Assembly: GCF_023983475.1 (NCBI RefSeq) | Contig: NZ_CP092713.1 | Coordinates: forward strand, 1,178,001-1,242,000 | Direction of reading: 5' to 3' | Length of the DNA: 64,000 bases | DNA from: Aliivibrio fischeri ATCC 7744 = JCM 18803 = DSM 507 | GTDB lineage: Bacteria > Pseudomonadota > Gammaproteobacteria > Enterobacterales > Vibrionaceae | Part shown: positions 26,797 through 35,996 of the stretch, one piece after another | How positions within the stretch are numbered: position 1 is the stretch's first letter | Layout: each line of letters opens with the position of its first letter | Notes under the pieces: generated by a model | What the model saw: only the letters and a program-made list of their open reading frames with translations | Database searches by the model: none | Told to the model about the DNA's origin: nothing | Made by a program: the position numbers and the translations under genes

Positions 26797-28446
26797 TTAA
26801 GAATAATAATCGCTAAACTTCATTACTCGTCGACTGGAGTTATTAAATTGAGTTTTACATCCCTCAATACGTTGAGTTAATAACTGTAGACTGTTTTCAA
26901 TCACTGAAGGCAAAGTTTCTTCAATAAAGTTATGAGGTAAAGCTGCATGAAATTGAGTTCGACTCTTTAACAGTTGATGTTCTGCTTCATCTAATTTCTT
27001 TTGATTTACAGAAACTTGCTCTGCCCATGCCTCAAATTGACTTTCAGTTGGGTCATTATGACCAACCATACCGACAAGAACAGAACGATTTGCGATATCT
27101 TTGATTACTAATCTGGAATCCGCATCTAATTCAAAATTAAGCATGCACAGACTTGGGTTCTGGTTTACATAACCATATACCGAGGCTTTGCCTTCTTTCA
27201 TCTGCTTTTCGATGTCATCAGGATTAACATAAACCCAGCGGCTATCGCCTTTTTCACCTTCGGATACTGACATATTAGATTGAAGCATCACTAATTTTAT
27301 TAATTGATGTGCATTACCAACACTAAAGCGCTTACCCTTTTGAAAATCGAATTCATAGCTTTCTTTTTTCATTAAGCGATTACCGGCTGTTTCCATGTGC
27401 AGTTCAACACTGTGATTTGCCAGAATCTTGGCTTCCATTTCTGCCATATCCGTTAAGATCATATCGATATTCATTAATACCGCTTGTTGATCAAACGCTT
27501 TTTCTGATGCAAAGACTCGAATACTTTCACGTACTTGTTCTCTATTCTCAGGAGTCGTCCATAAACAATCTTGTAATAACAACAAATCCATCGGATTAAT
27601 CTCATCACGGCCACTAAAGAAAGCGGATGCTTTTAATAATTTAACGGATTTTTTCCAACGTCGATCAGATACATACAAATCTTCATCATAAGCCGTGTTG
27701 TTTTGCTCAAGCATGGTCTTTAACTCAAATAGCTTTTCAAAAACTTGATCGGATAAGGTTAATCCATCCAGTTCTTTTTGCCATTGATGGTACTCGCTGT
27801 CCGTTACAACTAATGATGGATCGATTTCAGTTTCTTGAATCGTCCCTGTCATCAACATGGATTTAAAGTTATTTTTATTTTGAATACGGTTAACAAATAC
27901 GCGTACTAACATTCGGTCATAGAGCGCATCTAAGCCGCTGTCTTCATCGGGTAATTCGTTTGATGCCGAAATAAGAAGTCGCATTGGGACAGGAAAAATT
28001 TCATTACCGTTTTTAAATGTTTTTTCATTAACAACGGTCAGTAGTGTATTAAGAATTGCAGGGCCTGCTTTCCAAATTTCATCTAAAAAAACAACTTGAG
28101 CATCAGGTAAGTAACCTTGAGTTAATCGAACGTATTTACCGTTATCTTTTAATTCTTGAATTGAGAGAGGACCAAACACTTCTTCTGGTGTCGAAAAGCG
28201 TGTCATTAGATATTCAAAATAACGGCTGTTATCAAACGCTTTAATTAATCGTTTTGCTATTAAGCTTTTTGCAATACCTGGAGGACCTAATAAAAATACG
28301 CTTTCACCAGACAAAGCGGCAAGTAAGCATAGTCGCATTGTATCTTCACGTTCATACACACCATCAGATAATGCGGTAGTGAGTTTTTGAATTCGTTCAG
28401 ATAGCAGCGCACGTGCAGCGCTTGTTCTCGTTGAGGTTCCTTGCAT
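26797..28446 (-). CDS. ravA: MoxR-type AAA+ ATPase RavA
   Basis: A 549-residue ATPase. The AAA+ core occupies ~20-300, with Walker A GPPGIAKS near residue 56, Walker B VFLDEIWKAG near 124, sensor ISASNELP near 163 and the arginine-finger region after DALYDRMLVR. The remaining ~240 residues match the RavA-specific LARA and helical parts in length. It is the first gene of the ravA-viaA operon, and the region upstream (28447-28728) holds its promoter. Confidence 0.93.
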   Translation of the reverse strand: MQGTSTRTSAARALLSERIQKLTTALSDGVYEREDTMRLCLLAALSGESVFLLGPPGIAKSLIAKRLIKAFDNSRYFEYLMTRFSTPEEVFGPLSIQELKDNGKYVRLTQGYLPDAQVVFLDEIWKAGPAILNTLLTVVNEKTFKNGNEIFPVPMRLLISASNELPDEDSGLDALYDRMLVRVFVNRIQNKNNFKSMLMTGTIQETEIDPSLVVTDSEYHQWQKELDGLTLSDQVFEKLFELKTMLEQNNTAYDEDLYVSDRRWKKSVKLLKASAFFSGRDEINPMDLLLLQDCLWTTPENREQVRESIRVFASEKAFDQQAVLMNIDMILTDMAEMEAKILANHSVELHMETAGNRLMKKESYEFDFQKGKRFSVGNAHQLIKLVMLQSNMSVSEGEKGDSRWVYVNPDDIEKQMKEGKASVYGYVNQNPSLCMLNFELDADSRLVIKDIANRSVLVGMVGHNDPTESQFEAWAEQVSVNQKKLDEAEHQLLKSRTQFHAALPHNFIEETLPSVIENSLQLLTQRIEGCKTQFNNSSRRVMKFSDYYS

Positions 28447-28728
28447 TACATTCCCTTACACTTAAGATAACTGCTTTCTCTTGAGTATAATGTAAATTTC
28501 AGAGTCGTTATAGTTACATATTGCCTCAATTGTTTGATTAATAACCATATACACTCATCAATTAGTCGAATCCCTCTACTTTAAAGGTAATAAATTGCAC
28601 TCTTCTTAATATATAAATCACCATACTCGTTATTTTTTTGTAAAACCCAAATAACATTGTTTTCATGGATACAAGCTGTGTGCTAGGTTATCTATCTATA
28701 TAAAAATAAGTGCAGTAAAGGATATACC
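28447..28728. promoter_or_regulatory. Divergent promoter region of ravA and ltaE
   Basis: 282 bp of AT-rich DNA between two divergent starts. No gene, strong hairpin or operator that I can name. Confidence 0.4.
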
Positions 28729-29733
28729 ATGATTGATTTTCGCTCTGATACGGTTACCCGTCCAACACCAAATATGCGTAAAGCTATCGCTAATGCTCTG
28801 GTTGGTGATGATGTTTATGGAGATGATCCAACCACAAACGAGTTAGAACAATGGGCTGCTGAGCGCCATGGTTTTGAAGCGGCAATGTTCACTTCATCAG
28901 GAACACAAGCAAACCTATTAGGGCTTATGGCTCACTGTGAACGTGGAGATGAGTATTTGTGTGGCCAACAAGCCCATAACTATAAATATGAAGCTGGTGG
29001 CGCAGCAGTATTAGGGTCAATCCAACCACAGCCGATTGAAAATAATCCTGATGGCACTTTATGCTTTGAAAAACTGGCTGCTGCAATAAAAGCGGATGAC
29101 TTCCATTTTGCTAGAACCAAACTATTGAGCTTAGAAAACACCATTAATGGCAAGGTTCTTCCGTTAAGCTACCTAGCTCAAGCTCGAGAATTTGTGAACA
29201 AACATCAACTTGCTCTGCATTTAGATGGGGCTCGCGTCTATAATGCCGCAGTTGCGTTAGATGTTGATATAAAAGAGATTGCTCAACATTTTGATAGTAT
29301 GACAATTTGTTTATCAAAAGGCCTATCAGCACCAATTGGTTCTTTACTGCTTGGCACAAAAGAATACATCAAAAAAACTCGCCGTATTAGAAAAATGCTG
29401 GGGGGCGGTATGCGCCAAACGGGCATTCTTGCTGCTGCTGGAAAACTCGCATTAACCGAGCAAGTGCCACAACTGGCCGTGGACCATGCCAATGCTAAAT
29501 ATTTAGCTGAACAGTTAAATACGGTAAATGGATTTTCAGTGAATGTTGAGCATATTCAAACTAATATTGTTTTTGCTAAATTAGACAACAAAGTAGATAT
29601 CAAAACCATTTGTAATAAAGCACTTGAACAAGATATTTTGCTTTCTGCTGGCAACCCTATTCGCTTTGTGACTCATAAAGACATCACAAAACAAAATATT
29701 GATACCTTAATTGAGTTCTTAAAACAGAACTAA
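28729..29733 (+). CDS. ltaE: Low-specificity L-threonine aldolase
   Basis: A 334-residue fold-type I PLP enzyme that splits L-threonine and L-allo-threonine to glycine and acetaldehyde. The N-terminus MIDFRSDTVTRPT and GDDVYGDDPT are family hallmarks. LSLENTINGKVLP and LHLDGARVYNA carry cofactor-binding Asp and Arg. The PLP lysine is in CLSKGLSAPIGS near residue 199, and GGGMRQTGILAAAG follows. Single gene ending in a strong bidirectional terminator opposite mlc. Length is normal. Confidence 0.95.
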   Translation: MIDFRSDTVTRPTPNMRKAIANALVGDDVYGDDPTTNELEQWAAERHGFEAAMFTSSGTQANLLGLMAHCERGDEYLCGQQAHNYKYEAGGAAVLGSIQPQPIENNPDGTLCFEKLAAAIKADDFHFARTKLLSLENTINGKVLPLSYLAQAREFVNKHQLALHLDGARVYNAAVALDVDIKEIAQHFDSMTICLSKGLSAPIGSLLLGTKEYIKKTRRIRKMLGGGMRQTGILAAAGKLALTEQVPQLAVDHANAKYLAEQLNTVNGFSVNVEHIQTNIVFAKLDNKVDIKTICNKALEQDILLSAGNPIRFVTHKDITKQNIDTLIEFLKQN

Positions 29734-29760
29734 TCTTATCCATTCATCAATATAAAAAGA

Positions 29761-29790
29761 AAAGAGCAGCCAAATTCGCTGCTCTTTTTT
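29761..29790. terminator. Bidirectional terminator between ltaE and mlc
   Basis: AAAGAGCAGC - CAAATTC - GCTGCTCTTT with T run to the right and A run to the left. Confidence 0.92.
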
Positions 29791-29810
29791 AATACTTTAC
29801 GGTGAGGTAA

Positions 29811-31025
29811 TTAACCTTCTATCACCTTCATTAGCAATGAACCATCACACATTGCTTGCTTAACCAATGCAGCTCCCGGCATGGTGGCTTGAGTATAAAA
29901 ACGACTCTCAACCAATTGCGTATCTTTTGCATATAGTGGCAATACTTGGTTTTGAATAGAATCCATGATGATTGGGTACAAAATATCTTTAGAAAGGTTA
30001 ATTTCCCCACCTATCAATATCATTTCTGGGTTAAATAGATTTACCATAATAGCGATGGCTTCACCCAAATTATGCCCAAGCTCAGTAATGACTTGTTTAG
30101 CTAATACGTCACCTTGGTTTGCGGCAAGACAAATGTTTTCAATCGTAATCGTCTGATCTTTTAAGACGGTTTGATGGCCATTATTAATCAAGTTTTTGAC
30201 TTGATCACGAATCGCCTTTGCACTCGCAACAGTCTCTAAACAGCCAGTATTACCACAATGACAACGTGCACCCAATTTATTGATCTTGATGTGCCCCATT
30301 TCACCGATATTACCAGTTCTACCTTGCAGCACTTCACCATTCATAATGATGCCTGCACCAACACCATGATGAATGGACACTAAAATAGAATTATCGATAT
30401 TTTTTGAATTACCAAACAGCTTTTCTGCTAATGCCCAACTTCTTGTATCGTTCCCTATGAATACTGGTAAGCCTGTAGATTCGTAGATCTTAGGGCCCAA
30501 TGGTAAATTTTTCACATTATAGTGAGGCATTTGAATGATCAGACCTTGTGAAGAAATCACTAATCCCGGTAATGACACAGCAATGCTAGTAATTCGCCCT
30601 AAAATCTTAGAATGCTTTTGAAAGAACACGTTAATTTCATTTAATAACTTAGCAAGTAGCTCATCTTGCTCAATCTCTTTGATTAACTGTCTTTCTTCAA
30701 TGATCTGCTCACCACCAAGACTGTGCAAAGCAATGGTTAAATAACCTCGTCCTAGTCGTAAAGATAAAAATTGCCAACCTTCATTATCAACTTCAAGGCC
30801 AATTGCAGGTCTACCACGACTATTTGCTTCTTGTACTTGAGTTTCTTTGATAAGGTGTGCGTCAAGAAGTTCACGTGTGATTTTGGTAATACTAGCCGGC
30901 GCTAGATTACTCTCTTTAGAAAGGTCTATGCGTGAGATAGGGCCAAGTTGGTCAATTAACTTATACACCCGGCCCGCATTTACTTGTTTTAAATGATCAA
31001 TGTGTCCGGGTTGGGCCACGTACAT
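29811..31025 (-). CDS. mlc: ROK-family transcriptional repressor Mlc
   Basis: A 404-residue regulator starting at ATG 31025 with TGGAG about 6 nt upstream; an in-frame upstream codon at 31052 is rejected. The N-terminal ~80 residues form a winged helix (RVYKLIDQLGPISRIDLSK, APASITKITRELLDAHL) very close to E. coli Mlc. The ROK domain follows with the zinc site CHCGNTGCLE near residue 250. Mlc represses sugar PTS genes and is released by the glucose transporter; whether this one does so is inferred. The start and the QPGHIDHLKQVNAGRVY segment favour Mlc over its paralogue NagC. A CRP-like site lies upstream. Confidence 0.87.
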   Translation of the reverse strand: MYVAQPGHIDHLKQVNAGRVYKLIDQLGPISRIDLSKESNLAPASITKITRELLDAHLIKETQVQEANSRGRPAIGLEVDNEGWQFLSLRLGRGYLTIALHSLGGEQIIEERQLIKEIEQDELLAKLLNEINVFFQKHSKILGRITSIAVSLPGLVISSQGLIIQMPHYNVKNLPLGPKIYESTGLPVFIGNDTRSWALAEKLFGNSKNIDNSILVSIHHGVGAGIIMNGEVLQGRTGNIGEMGHIKINKLGARCHCGNTGCLETVASAKAIRDQVKNLINNGHQTVLKDQTITIENICLAANQGDVLAKQVITELGHNLGEAIAIMVNLFNPEMILIGGEINLSKDILYPIIMDSIQNQVLPLYAKDTQLVESRFYTQATMPGAALVKQAMCDGSLLMKVIEG

Positions 31026-31106
31026 ACGTATCTCCAGTAAAAAATATATCAATTAATTGAATTTTTTTACTTTGCGAACAAATTGTGAAGCTTAAGTATT
31101 TACCTA

Positions 31107-31122
31107 CGTGATATCTATCACG
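31107..31122. promoter_or_regulatory. Candidate CRP-binding site upstream of mlc/queE
   Basis: CGTGA-TATCTA-TCACG is a near-perfect GTGA-N6-TCAC palindrome in the 183-bp gap between the divergent mlc and queE starts, about 80 bp from each. E. coli mlc is known to be CRP-controlled, which makes this plausible. Not tested by a weight matrix. Confidence 0.5.
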
Positions 31123-31208
31123 AAGATTATGAAATATTTACGAAAAATGCGACTTCACAACGAATTTTAACGCCAAATTTTATAGTTTTTTATTTGAGTA
31201 AAATAATT

Positions 31209-31889
31209 ATGTCAGCACCATTATTTAAAATTAACGAGTTATTCGAGACCATTCAAGGCGAAGGAACATTTACCGGTGTTCCATCTATATTTTTACGTTT
31301 ACAAGGTTGCCCTGTTGGTTGTTCTTGGTGTGATACAAAGCAAACTTGGGATGTTGAATTAAGTGATCAAACGGATTTACAAACCATTTTAGCAAAAACG
31401 GAAGATACCCCTAGTTGGACAGAACTGTCGAGCACTCAAATAATTGAAATGTTGGAAAATCAAGGTTATACCGCAAAGCACATGGTGATTACTGGTGGTG
31501 AACCATGTATGTATGATCTTACTTCATTAACTCAAGAACTAGAGCTGCACGGTTATCGCTGCCAAATAGAAACCAGTGGTACTTACCCTATTCTTGCTTC
31601 AGAGAACACTTGGGTGACAGTGTCACCAAAAATCAACATGAAAGGCAAATTACCTGTTCTGCCAGTCGCCCTATCTCGTGCAAATGAGATTAAACACCCA
31701 GTTGGTACAACAAAAGATATTGAACAACTTGATGCATTATTAGAAGGTGTTGAGTTACTCGATAATGTCACTATCGCTCTTCAGCCAATTAGCCAAAAAC
31801 CAAGAGCTACCGAACTTTGTATTGAAACGTGTATCAAAAGAAATTGGCGACTTTCTATTCAAACGCACAAATATTTAGCGATTGCGTGA
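31209..31889 (+). CDS. queE: 7-carboxy-7-deazaguanine synthase QueE
   Basis: A 226-residue radical SAM enzyme that rearranges 6-carboxytetrahydropterin to 7-carboxy-7-deazaguanine in queuosine synthesis. The start at ATG 31209 gives MSAPLFKINELFETIQGEG, the family opening. The cluster cysteines lie in GCPVGCSWC, a CxxxCxxC spacing, near residue 32. ITGGEPCMY is the SAM-binding GGEP motif. The other que genes are not next to it in this window; it sits between mlc and pykA. Confidence 0.93.
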   Translation: MSAPLFKINELFETIQGEGTFTGVPSIFLRLQGCPVGCSWCDTKQTWDVELSDQTDLQTILAKTEDTPSWTELSSTQIIEMLENQGYTAKHMVITGGEPCMYDLTSLTQELELHGYRCQIETSGTYPILASENTWVTVSPKINMKGKLPVLPVALSRANEIKHPVGTTKDIEQLDALLEGVELLDNVTIALQPISQKPRATELCIETCIKRNWRLSIQTHKYLAIA

Positions 31890-31990
31890 GAATTTTTTAC
31901 ATTTACCCTGTTTGAGTCATGGTATTGTCACTATTGCCGATATATGTTTAAGCATAGGAAAAATAAAACAACATCCACTTTGGAGATTAT

Positions 31991-32459
31991 ATGTCTAACA
32001 GACTACGTAGAACAAAAATCGTTACCACTCTTGGCCCTGCAACAGATCGTGATAATAACCTAGAAAAAATCATTGCCGCTGGCGCAAACGTTGTTCGTAT
32101 GAACTTCTCTCACGGTAGCCCAGAAGATCACATTGAGCGTACACGAAAAGTTCGTGAAATCGCAGCAAAACTTGGTACTCACGTTGCTATTCTAGGTGAC
32201 TTACAAGGCCCTAAGATCCGTGTTTCTACGTTTAAAGAAGGTAAAATCCAATTAGCTATTGGTGATAAATTCACACTAGATAGCGATTTACCTAAAGGTG
32301 AAGGTAACCAAGACTCTGTTGGCCTTGATTACAAAGAACTGCCTCAAGATGTAACTACTGGCGACGTTCTTCTTCTTGATGACGGTCGTGTACAACTTCG
32401 TGTAACTGCTGTTGAAGGCAACAAAGTACACACAGAAGTAACTGTTGCTGGACCTCTAT
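31991..32459 (+). pseudogene. pykA: Pyruvate kinase PykA, N-terminal part, interrupted by IS
   Basis: Codons 1-156 plus one base of pykA, beginning [19 protein letters not shown] (close to E. coli PykA rather than PykF), with [12 protein letters not shown] and [13 protein letters not shown]. The insertion falls after AGPL, in the B-domain region. Reading on into the IS adds seven foreign residues and stops at 32482, giving a 163-residue stub that lacks most of the catalytic barrel. GGAG lies 6 nt upstream of the ATG, so the start signals are intact. Pyruvate kinase makes pyruvate and ATP from phosphoenolpyruvate; this copy cannot work unless the IS leaves precisely. Confidence 0.95.
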
Positions 32460-32499
32460 TGTCTCGTCCTAAAATACGTTGACGATTTTTAATTGAAAG

Positions 32500-33333
32500 C
32501 TAAGTGCGTACGCACTTGGCTTTTTTGTGTACTTGATTTGGTGTACTCATTCCCAAGCTTAAATGTGGCCGCATTTCATTATAAATAAAAATAGATTCTT
32601 CAACTAAATGCCTTAACTCCTCTAAATCTTTACAGTCATACAAAAGAAACTCTTGTTTAAGTATCCCATTTATTCGCTCTGCTAATGCATTTTGATAGCA
32701 ATCATAACCATCCGTCATTGATGGCTTAATATCATTTTTATTCAATTTTTCCTGATAAACCTTTGAACAATACTGTAATCCTCGGTCTGAATGATGAATC
32801 GTACTCCTTTGATATTGACGGCTATCTATCGCCATATCAAGAGCTTTGACTACATCAGTAGCTTTCATTTCATCACTTAATTCATATCCCATTATCTTTC
32901 GACTATAAGCATCTGTTACTAAAGATAAATAATGAATACCTTTTTGTGATTGAACGTAAGTGATATCACTAACAAAAACCTCTTCAGATGCTTGAGGTGT
33001 TACTTCTTTAAGTAAATTAGGATGTTTTTTCATCCAATGCTTACTATAGGTAGTTTTTGTATAACTTCGTTTAGGTTTTACTAATAAGCACTCATTTCTT
33101 AAATAGGAAAAAAAGTTATCTCTGCCTAACTTTATGCCATGAGTGATGAATTTGGGCTTAAGTAAAAAATATAATTTTTTACCTCCAATACGAGGCATAT
33201 ATCGACGAATTTCTTGCACCATATTTTTAACCGGTGAAAGTTCAACGGCACGTTTCAGAGCTCTACGTTCTTGTTGGTATATACATTGTCTTGTAATGCC
33301 AAGTAGCTGACTAGCTCGCTCTAAGCTGATCAT
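32500..33333 (-). CDS. IS3-family transposase OrfB (copy 1)
   Basis: A 277-residue DDE integrase-like transposase. The catalytic residues lie in FVSDITYVQ (D), IHHSDRGLQYCS (D) and ALAERINGILKQEF (E, 35 residues after the second D as in the family). The N-terminal HTH_21-like segment (RYMPRIGGKKLYFLL) is present. Its ATG overlaps the orfA stop by ATGA, so it is made either by translational coupling or as an OrfAB fusion by -1 frameshifting. Confidence 0.93.
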   Translation of the reverse strand: MISLERASQLLGITRQCIYQQERRALKRAVELSPVKNMVQEIRRYMPRIGGKKLYFLLKPKFITHGIKLGRDNFFSYLRNECLLVKPKRSYTKTTYSKHWMKKHPNLLKEVTPQASEEVFVSDITYVQSQKGIHYLSLVTDAYSRKIMGYELSDEMKATDVVKALDMAIDSRQYQRSTIHHSDRGLQYCSKVYQEKLNKNDIKPSMTDGYDCYQNALAERINGILKQEFLLYDCKDLEELRHLVEESIFIYNEMRPHLSLGMSTPNQVHKKAKCVRT

Positions 33334-33728
33334 TTTCTGCTTTTGAAGACTTCTTGCTCCTTGGCAATATACTTTTTTCTAAGGCCTGCACCATGTTCTG
33401 CGTCCATGATATTCACTACTTCATTAAGTAATAAATTACGCATTCTTTCATCATCAAGCTCTCGCTCTAAACGTTTAATTTTTTGTGCAGGCGATTCTTT
33501 CGCTTTCGGGGATTTAGGCATAATAATCTTAGGTGATTGAGACCAGTCCATCTTACCGTGTTTTCTTAACCAAGTAAGTACGGTAGATCGACCTTGAATG
33601 CCATAAATGTTTTGAGCTTGCTTATAGGTCATATCGCCTTTTTCTATAGCGGCAACAAGCTGCAATTTAAAGCCTAATGAATAATCGCGTTGAGTTCGCT
33701 TATTCTTTGTTTTTTCTTGATTTGTCAT
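33330..33728 (-). CDS. IS3-family OrfA, helix-turn-helix protein (copy 1)
   Basis: A 132-residue protein with an N-terminal helix-turn-helix (SLGFKLQLVAAIEKGDMTYK, then GIQGRSTVLTWLRKHG) and a C-terminal coiled coil (QKIKRLERELDDERMRN), the usual OrfA layout. It binds the IS ends and pairs with OrfB. AAGGAG lies ~30 nt before its stop and may help OrfB expression. Confidence 0.92.
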   Translation of the reverse strand: MTNQEKTKNKRTQRDYSLGFKLQLVAAIEKGDMTYKQAQNIYGIQGRSTVLTWLRKHGKMDWSQSPKIIMPKSPKAKESPAQKIKRLERELDDERMRNLLLNEVVNIMDAEHGAGLRKKYIAKEQEVFKSRK

Positions 33729-33769
33729 ATAAAAGTCCTAAATGTGTAAACACATTTCAGGACGAGACA

Positions 33770-34749
33770 TATCAAACAATAAAGGCATCAACAAGCAAGG
33801 CGGTGGCCTTTCTGCTGACGCACTAACAGAAAAAGACAAAGCTGACATCATTACAGCTGCTGCAATGAAAGTTGATTACCTAGCGGTTTCTTTCCCACGT
33901 AACGGCGAAGACATGAACTACGCTCGTCGTCTAGCTCGTGATGCAGGTCTTGAAGCACAATTAGTTGCTAAAGTTGAACGTGCTGAAACGGTAGCGTCTG
34001 AAGAAGCACTGGATGACATCATCCTTGCATCTGATGTTGTTATGGTTGCTCGTGGTGACCTAGGTGTTGAAATTGGCGACCCGGAGCTAGTTGGTGTTCA
34101 GAAACAACTGATCCGTCGTGCTCGTAGCCTTAACCGTACGGTTATTACTGCAACACAAATGATGGAATCAATGATTTCTAGCCCAATGCCTACTCGTGCT
34201 GAAGTAATGGACGTTGCTAACGCCGTTCTTGATGGTACAGATGCGGTAATGCTTTCTGCTGAAACAGCGGCTGGTGACTTCCCTGTTGAGACTGTAACAT
34301 CAATGGCTGGTGTTTGTATGGGTGCTGAAAAAGTACCAACAGTTAACGTATCTAACCACCGTTTAGACCGTCGCTTCACGACACCAGAAGAAACAATCGC
34401 AATGTCTACTATGTATGCAGCAAACCACATGGAAGGCATCACAGCGATGATCACACTTACTGAGTCTGGTCGTACTCCACTTATGATGTCTCGTCTAAGC
34501 TCTGGTCTACCTATCTTTGCTCTATCTCGCAACGAAGGTACGCTAAACCGTGCAGCGCTTTACCGTGGTGTGACTCCAGTATTCTTTGATGAGAAAGCAG
34601 ATTCAGGTCTTCCATCAACTTATGCTGCAATCAACACACTAAAATCTAAAGGTTTACTATCAACTGGCGACCAAGTAATCATCACTCAAGGTGACGTTAT
34701 GGATATCGTTGGTTCGACAAACTGTATGCGTATTATTACTGTTGAGTAA
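33770..34749 (+). pseudogene. pykA: Pyruvate kinase PykA, C-terminal part
   Basis: The rest of pykA. After deleting 32460-33769 and one TAT repeat, the frame reads [16 protein letters not shown] without a break and ends at TAA 34749, giving 481 residues (E. coli PykA has 480). Catalytic motifs present here are the K of [28 protein letters not shown] and ATQMMESMI. An ATG inside the IS right end (33742) is in frame and would give a 335-residue fragment, but without the N-terminal barrel strands it should be inactive. Confidence 0.93.
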
Positions 34750-34767
34750 TTAAACATCGCATAAAAT

Positions 34768-34805
34768 AAAAGCCCCGCTGTTAAATCAACATCGGGGCTT
34801 TTTTA
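34768..34805. terminator. Terminator between pykA and nagZ
   Basis: AAAAGCCCCG and CGGGGCTTTTTT flank a 15-nt loop; bidirectional for convergent pykA and nagZ. Confidence 0.92.
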
Positions 34806-34828
34806 TTTAATCCAAAAACGATATTTGG

Positions 34829-35824
34829 CTATGATTTCCAACCATCATAAGCACGAGTGATAAGCTCACTCGCTTCTTTCCACTCTCTTGTACCTAGCAA
34901 TGTTTTTCTATCAAAATGCTGTGTTTTTAATAATGCATCCGCTTTAGCTACTGACTGAATAGTAAGATTATCCAATACTTCTACCGCTGATTTACGGTTA
35001 TTACACATCAAGAGCATATCACAGCCGGCATCTAACGCTTGTTGAGAGCGCTCTGCTGGACCACCCATAATGGTTGCCCCTTCCATGCTTAGATCATCTG
35101 AAAAGACTAAACCATTGAAGTTAAGTTGCTTACGAAGCACTTCTTTTAACCAATAAGATGAGCCACTTGCTGGTGATGAATCGTATTCAGGATAAATAAC
35201 ATGAGCAGGCATCATTGCATCTAAAATACCCGCTTCAATTTGAGCTTTAAAGATTGCCATATCAAGTTCAAAAATATTGTTACGGTTATCGTAAGGCGTT
35301 TCTAGATGCGAATCAGCAATAACACCACCATGACCAGGGAAATGTTTACCCGTTGTTGAGGTTCCTGCCGATTTCATACCTTGCATGAATGCTGTGCTGT
35401 ACTTAACAATCGTATTAATGTCATCGCCAAAAGCACGATTACCAATGGCTTTACAATCAAATCCATTATCTAAAACTGGGGCAAAAGTAAGGTCAATATC
35501 ATGAGCGACTAGCTCTGCACATAATAACCAACCCGCCGTTTTAGCCAGTTCAAGTCCGTTATCCATTTCAGCATAGGCTTGTGCTGGTGGAATAAGCGTA
35601 AACTCATCTCTAAAGCGCTGAACACGTCCACCTTCTTGATCGACACCGATAAGAATTGGTCGACCTGCTGCTTTACGAATGGATGCAGTCAATGCCGCTA
35701 ACTGTTTTGGATCATGATAATTTCGAGCAAATAAAATCAATCCCCCAACGGTTGGGTGCTGAAGTAACTCACGCTCTTCTGCATCAATCTCATATCCTTC
35801 AACATCTAGCCATAATGGGCCCAT
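34829..35824 (-). CDS. nagZ: Beta-N-acetylhexosaminidase NagZ
   Basis: A 331-residue GH3 enzyme that removes N-acetylglucosamine from GlcNAc-anhydroMurNAc peptides in the cytoplasm, a step of peptidoglycan recycling. It starts at ATG 35824 ([12 protein letters not shown]) with GGAG 7 nt upstream; an in-frame TTG at 35836 is rejected. Visible are [26 protein letters not shown] (the catalytic His-Asp dyad of bacterial NagZ) and [11 protein letters not shown] with the nucleophile Asp. It is divergent from anmK, whose enzyme acts on the product. Confidence 0.95.
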   Translation of the reverse strand: MGPLWLDVEGYEIDAEERELLQHPTVGGLILFARNYHDPKQLAALTASIRKAAGRPILIGVDQEGGRVQRFRDEFTLIPPAQAYAEMDNGLELAKTAGWLLCAELVAHDIDLTFAPVLDNGFDCKAIGNRAFGDDINTIVKYSTAFMQGMKSAGTSTTGKHFPGHGGVIADSHLETPYDNRNNIFELDMAIFKAQIEAGILDAMMPAHVIYPEYDSSPASGSSYWLKEVLRKQLNFNGLVFSDDLSMEGATIMGGPAERSQQALDAGCDMLLMCNNRKSAVEVLDNLTIQSVAKADALLKTQHFDRKTLLGTREWKEASELITRAYDGWKS

Positions 35825-35996
35825 AGCATTCTCCAAATCATCTTAATTTTTATAGGCTTAAAGTATCATGCTCGTTATCATTTTGAAATCTCATATATGG
35901 CAATTTTATGTCAATAGTGTGAGTAATATAGATATAATCTTATGACTTTATGGCACAATAAAACCGTTAATAAATCCGTAGTTATGGAGTATATAC
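35825..35996. promoter_or_regulatory. Divergent promoter region nagZ/anmK
   Basis: 172 bp between the divergent starts of two peptidoglycan-recycling genes. AT-rich, no operator that I can name. Confidence 0.35.

Larger units (their letters stand above)
32460..33769 (-). mobile_element. IS3-family insertion sequence, copy 1 (inside pykA)
   Basis: 1310 bp. The ends are imperfect inverted repeats of about 25 bp starting TGTCTCGTCCT (32460 on the left; the complement of AGGACGAGACA ending at 33769 on the right). It is flanked by a 3-bp target duplication TAT (32457-32459 and 33770-33772), typical of the IS3 family. It encodes orfA and orfB on the minus strand, overlapping by ATGA with orfB in the -1 frame. 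Both ORFs are intact, so the element may be active. A second copy of the same length with identical predicted proteins is at 54264-55573. Confidence 0.96.

Noticed and set aside
34098-34532. 144-codon minus-strand frame across the pykA C-terminal part
   Set aside because: Antisense shadow; the sense strand is conserved PykA sequence.
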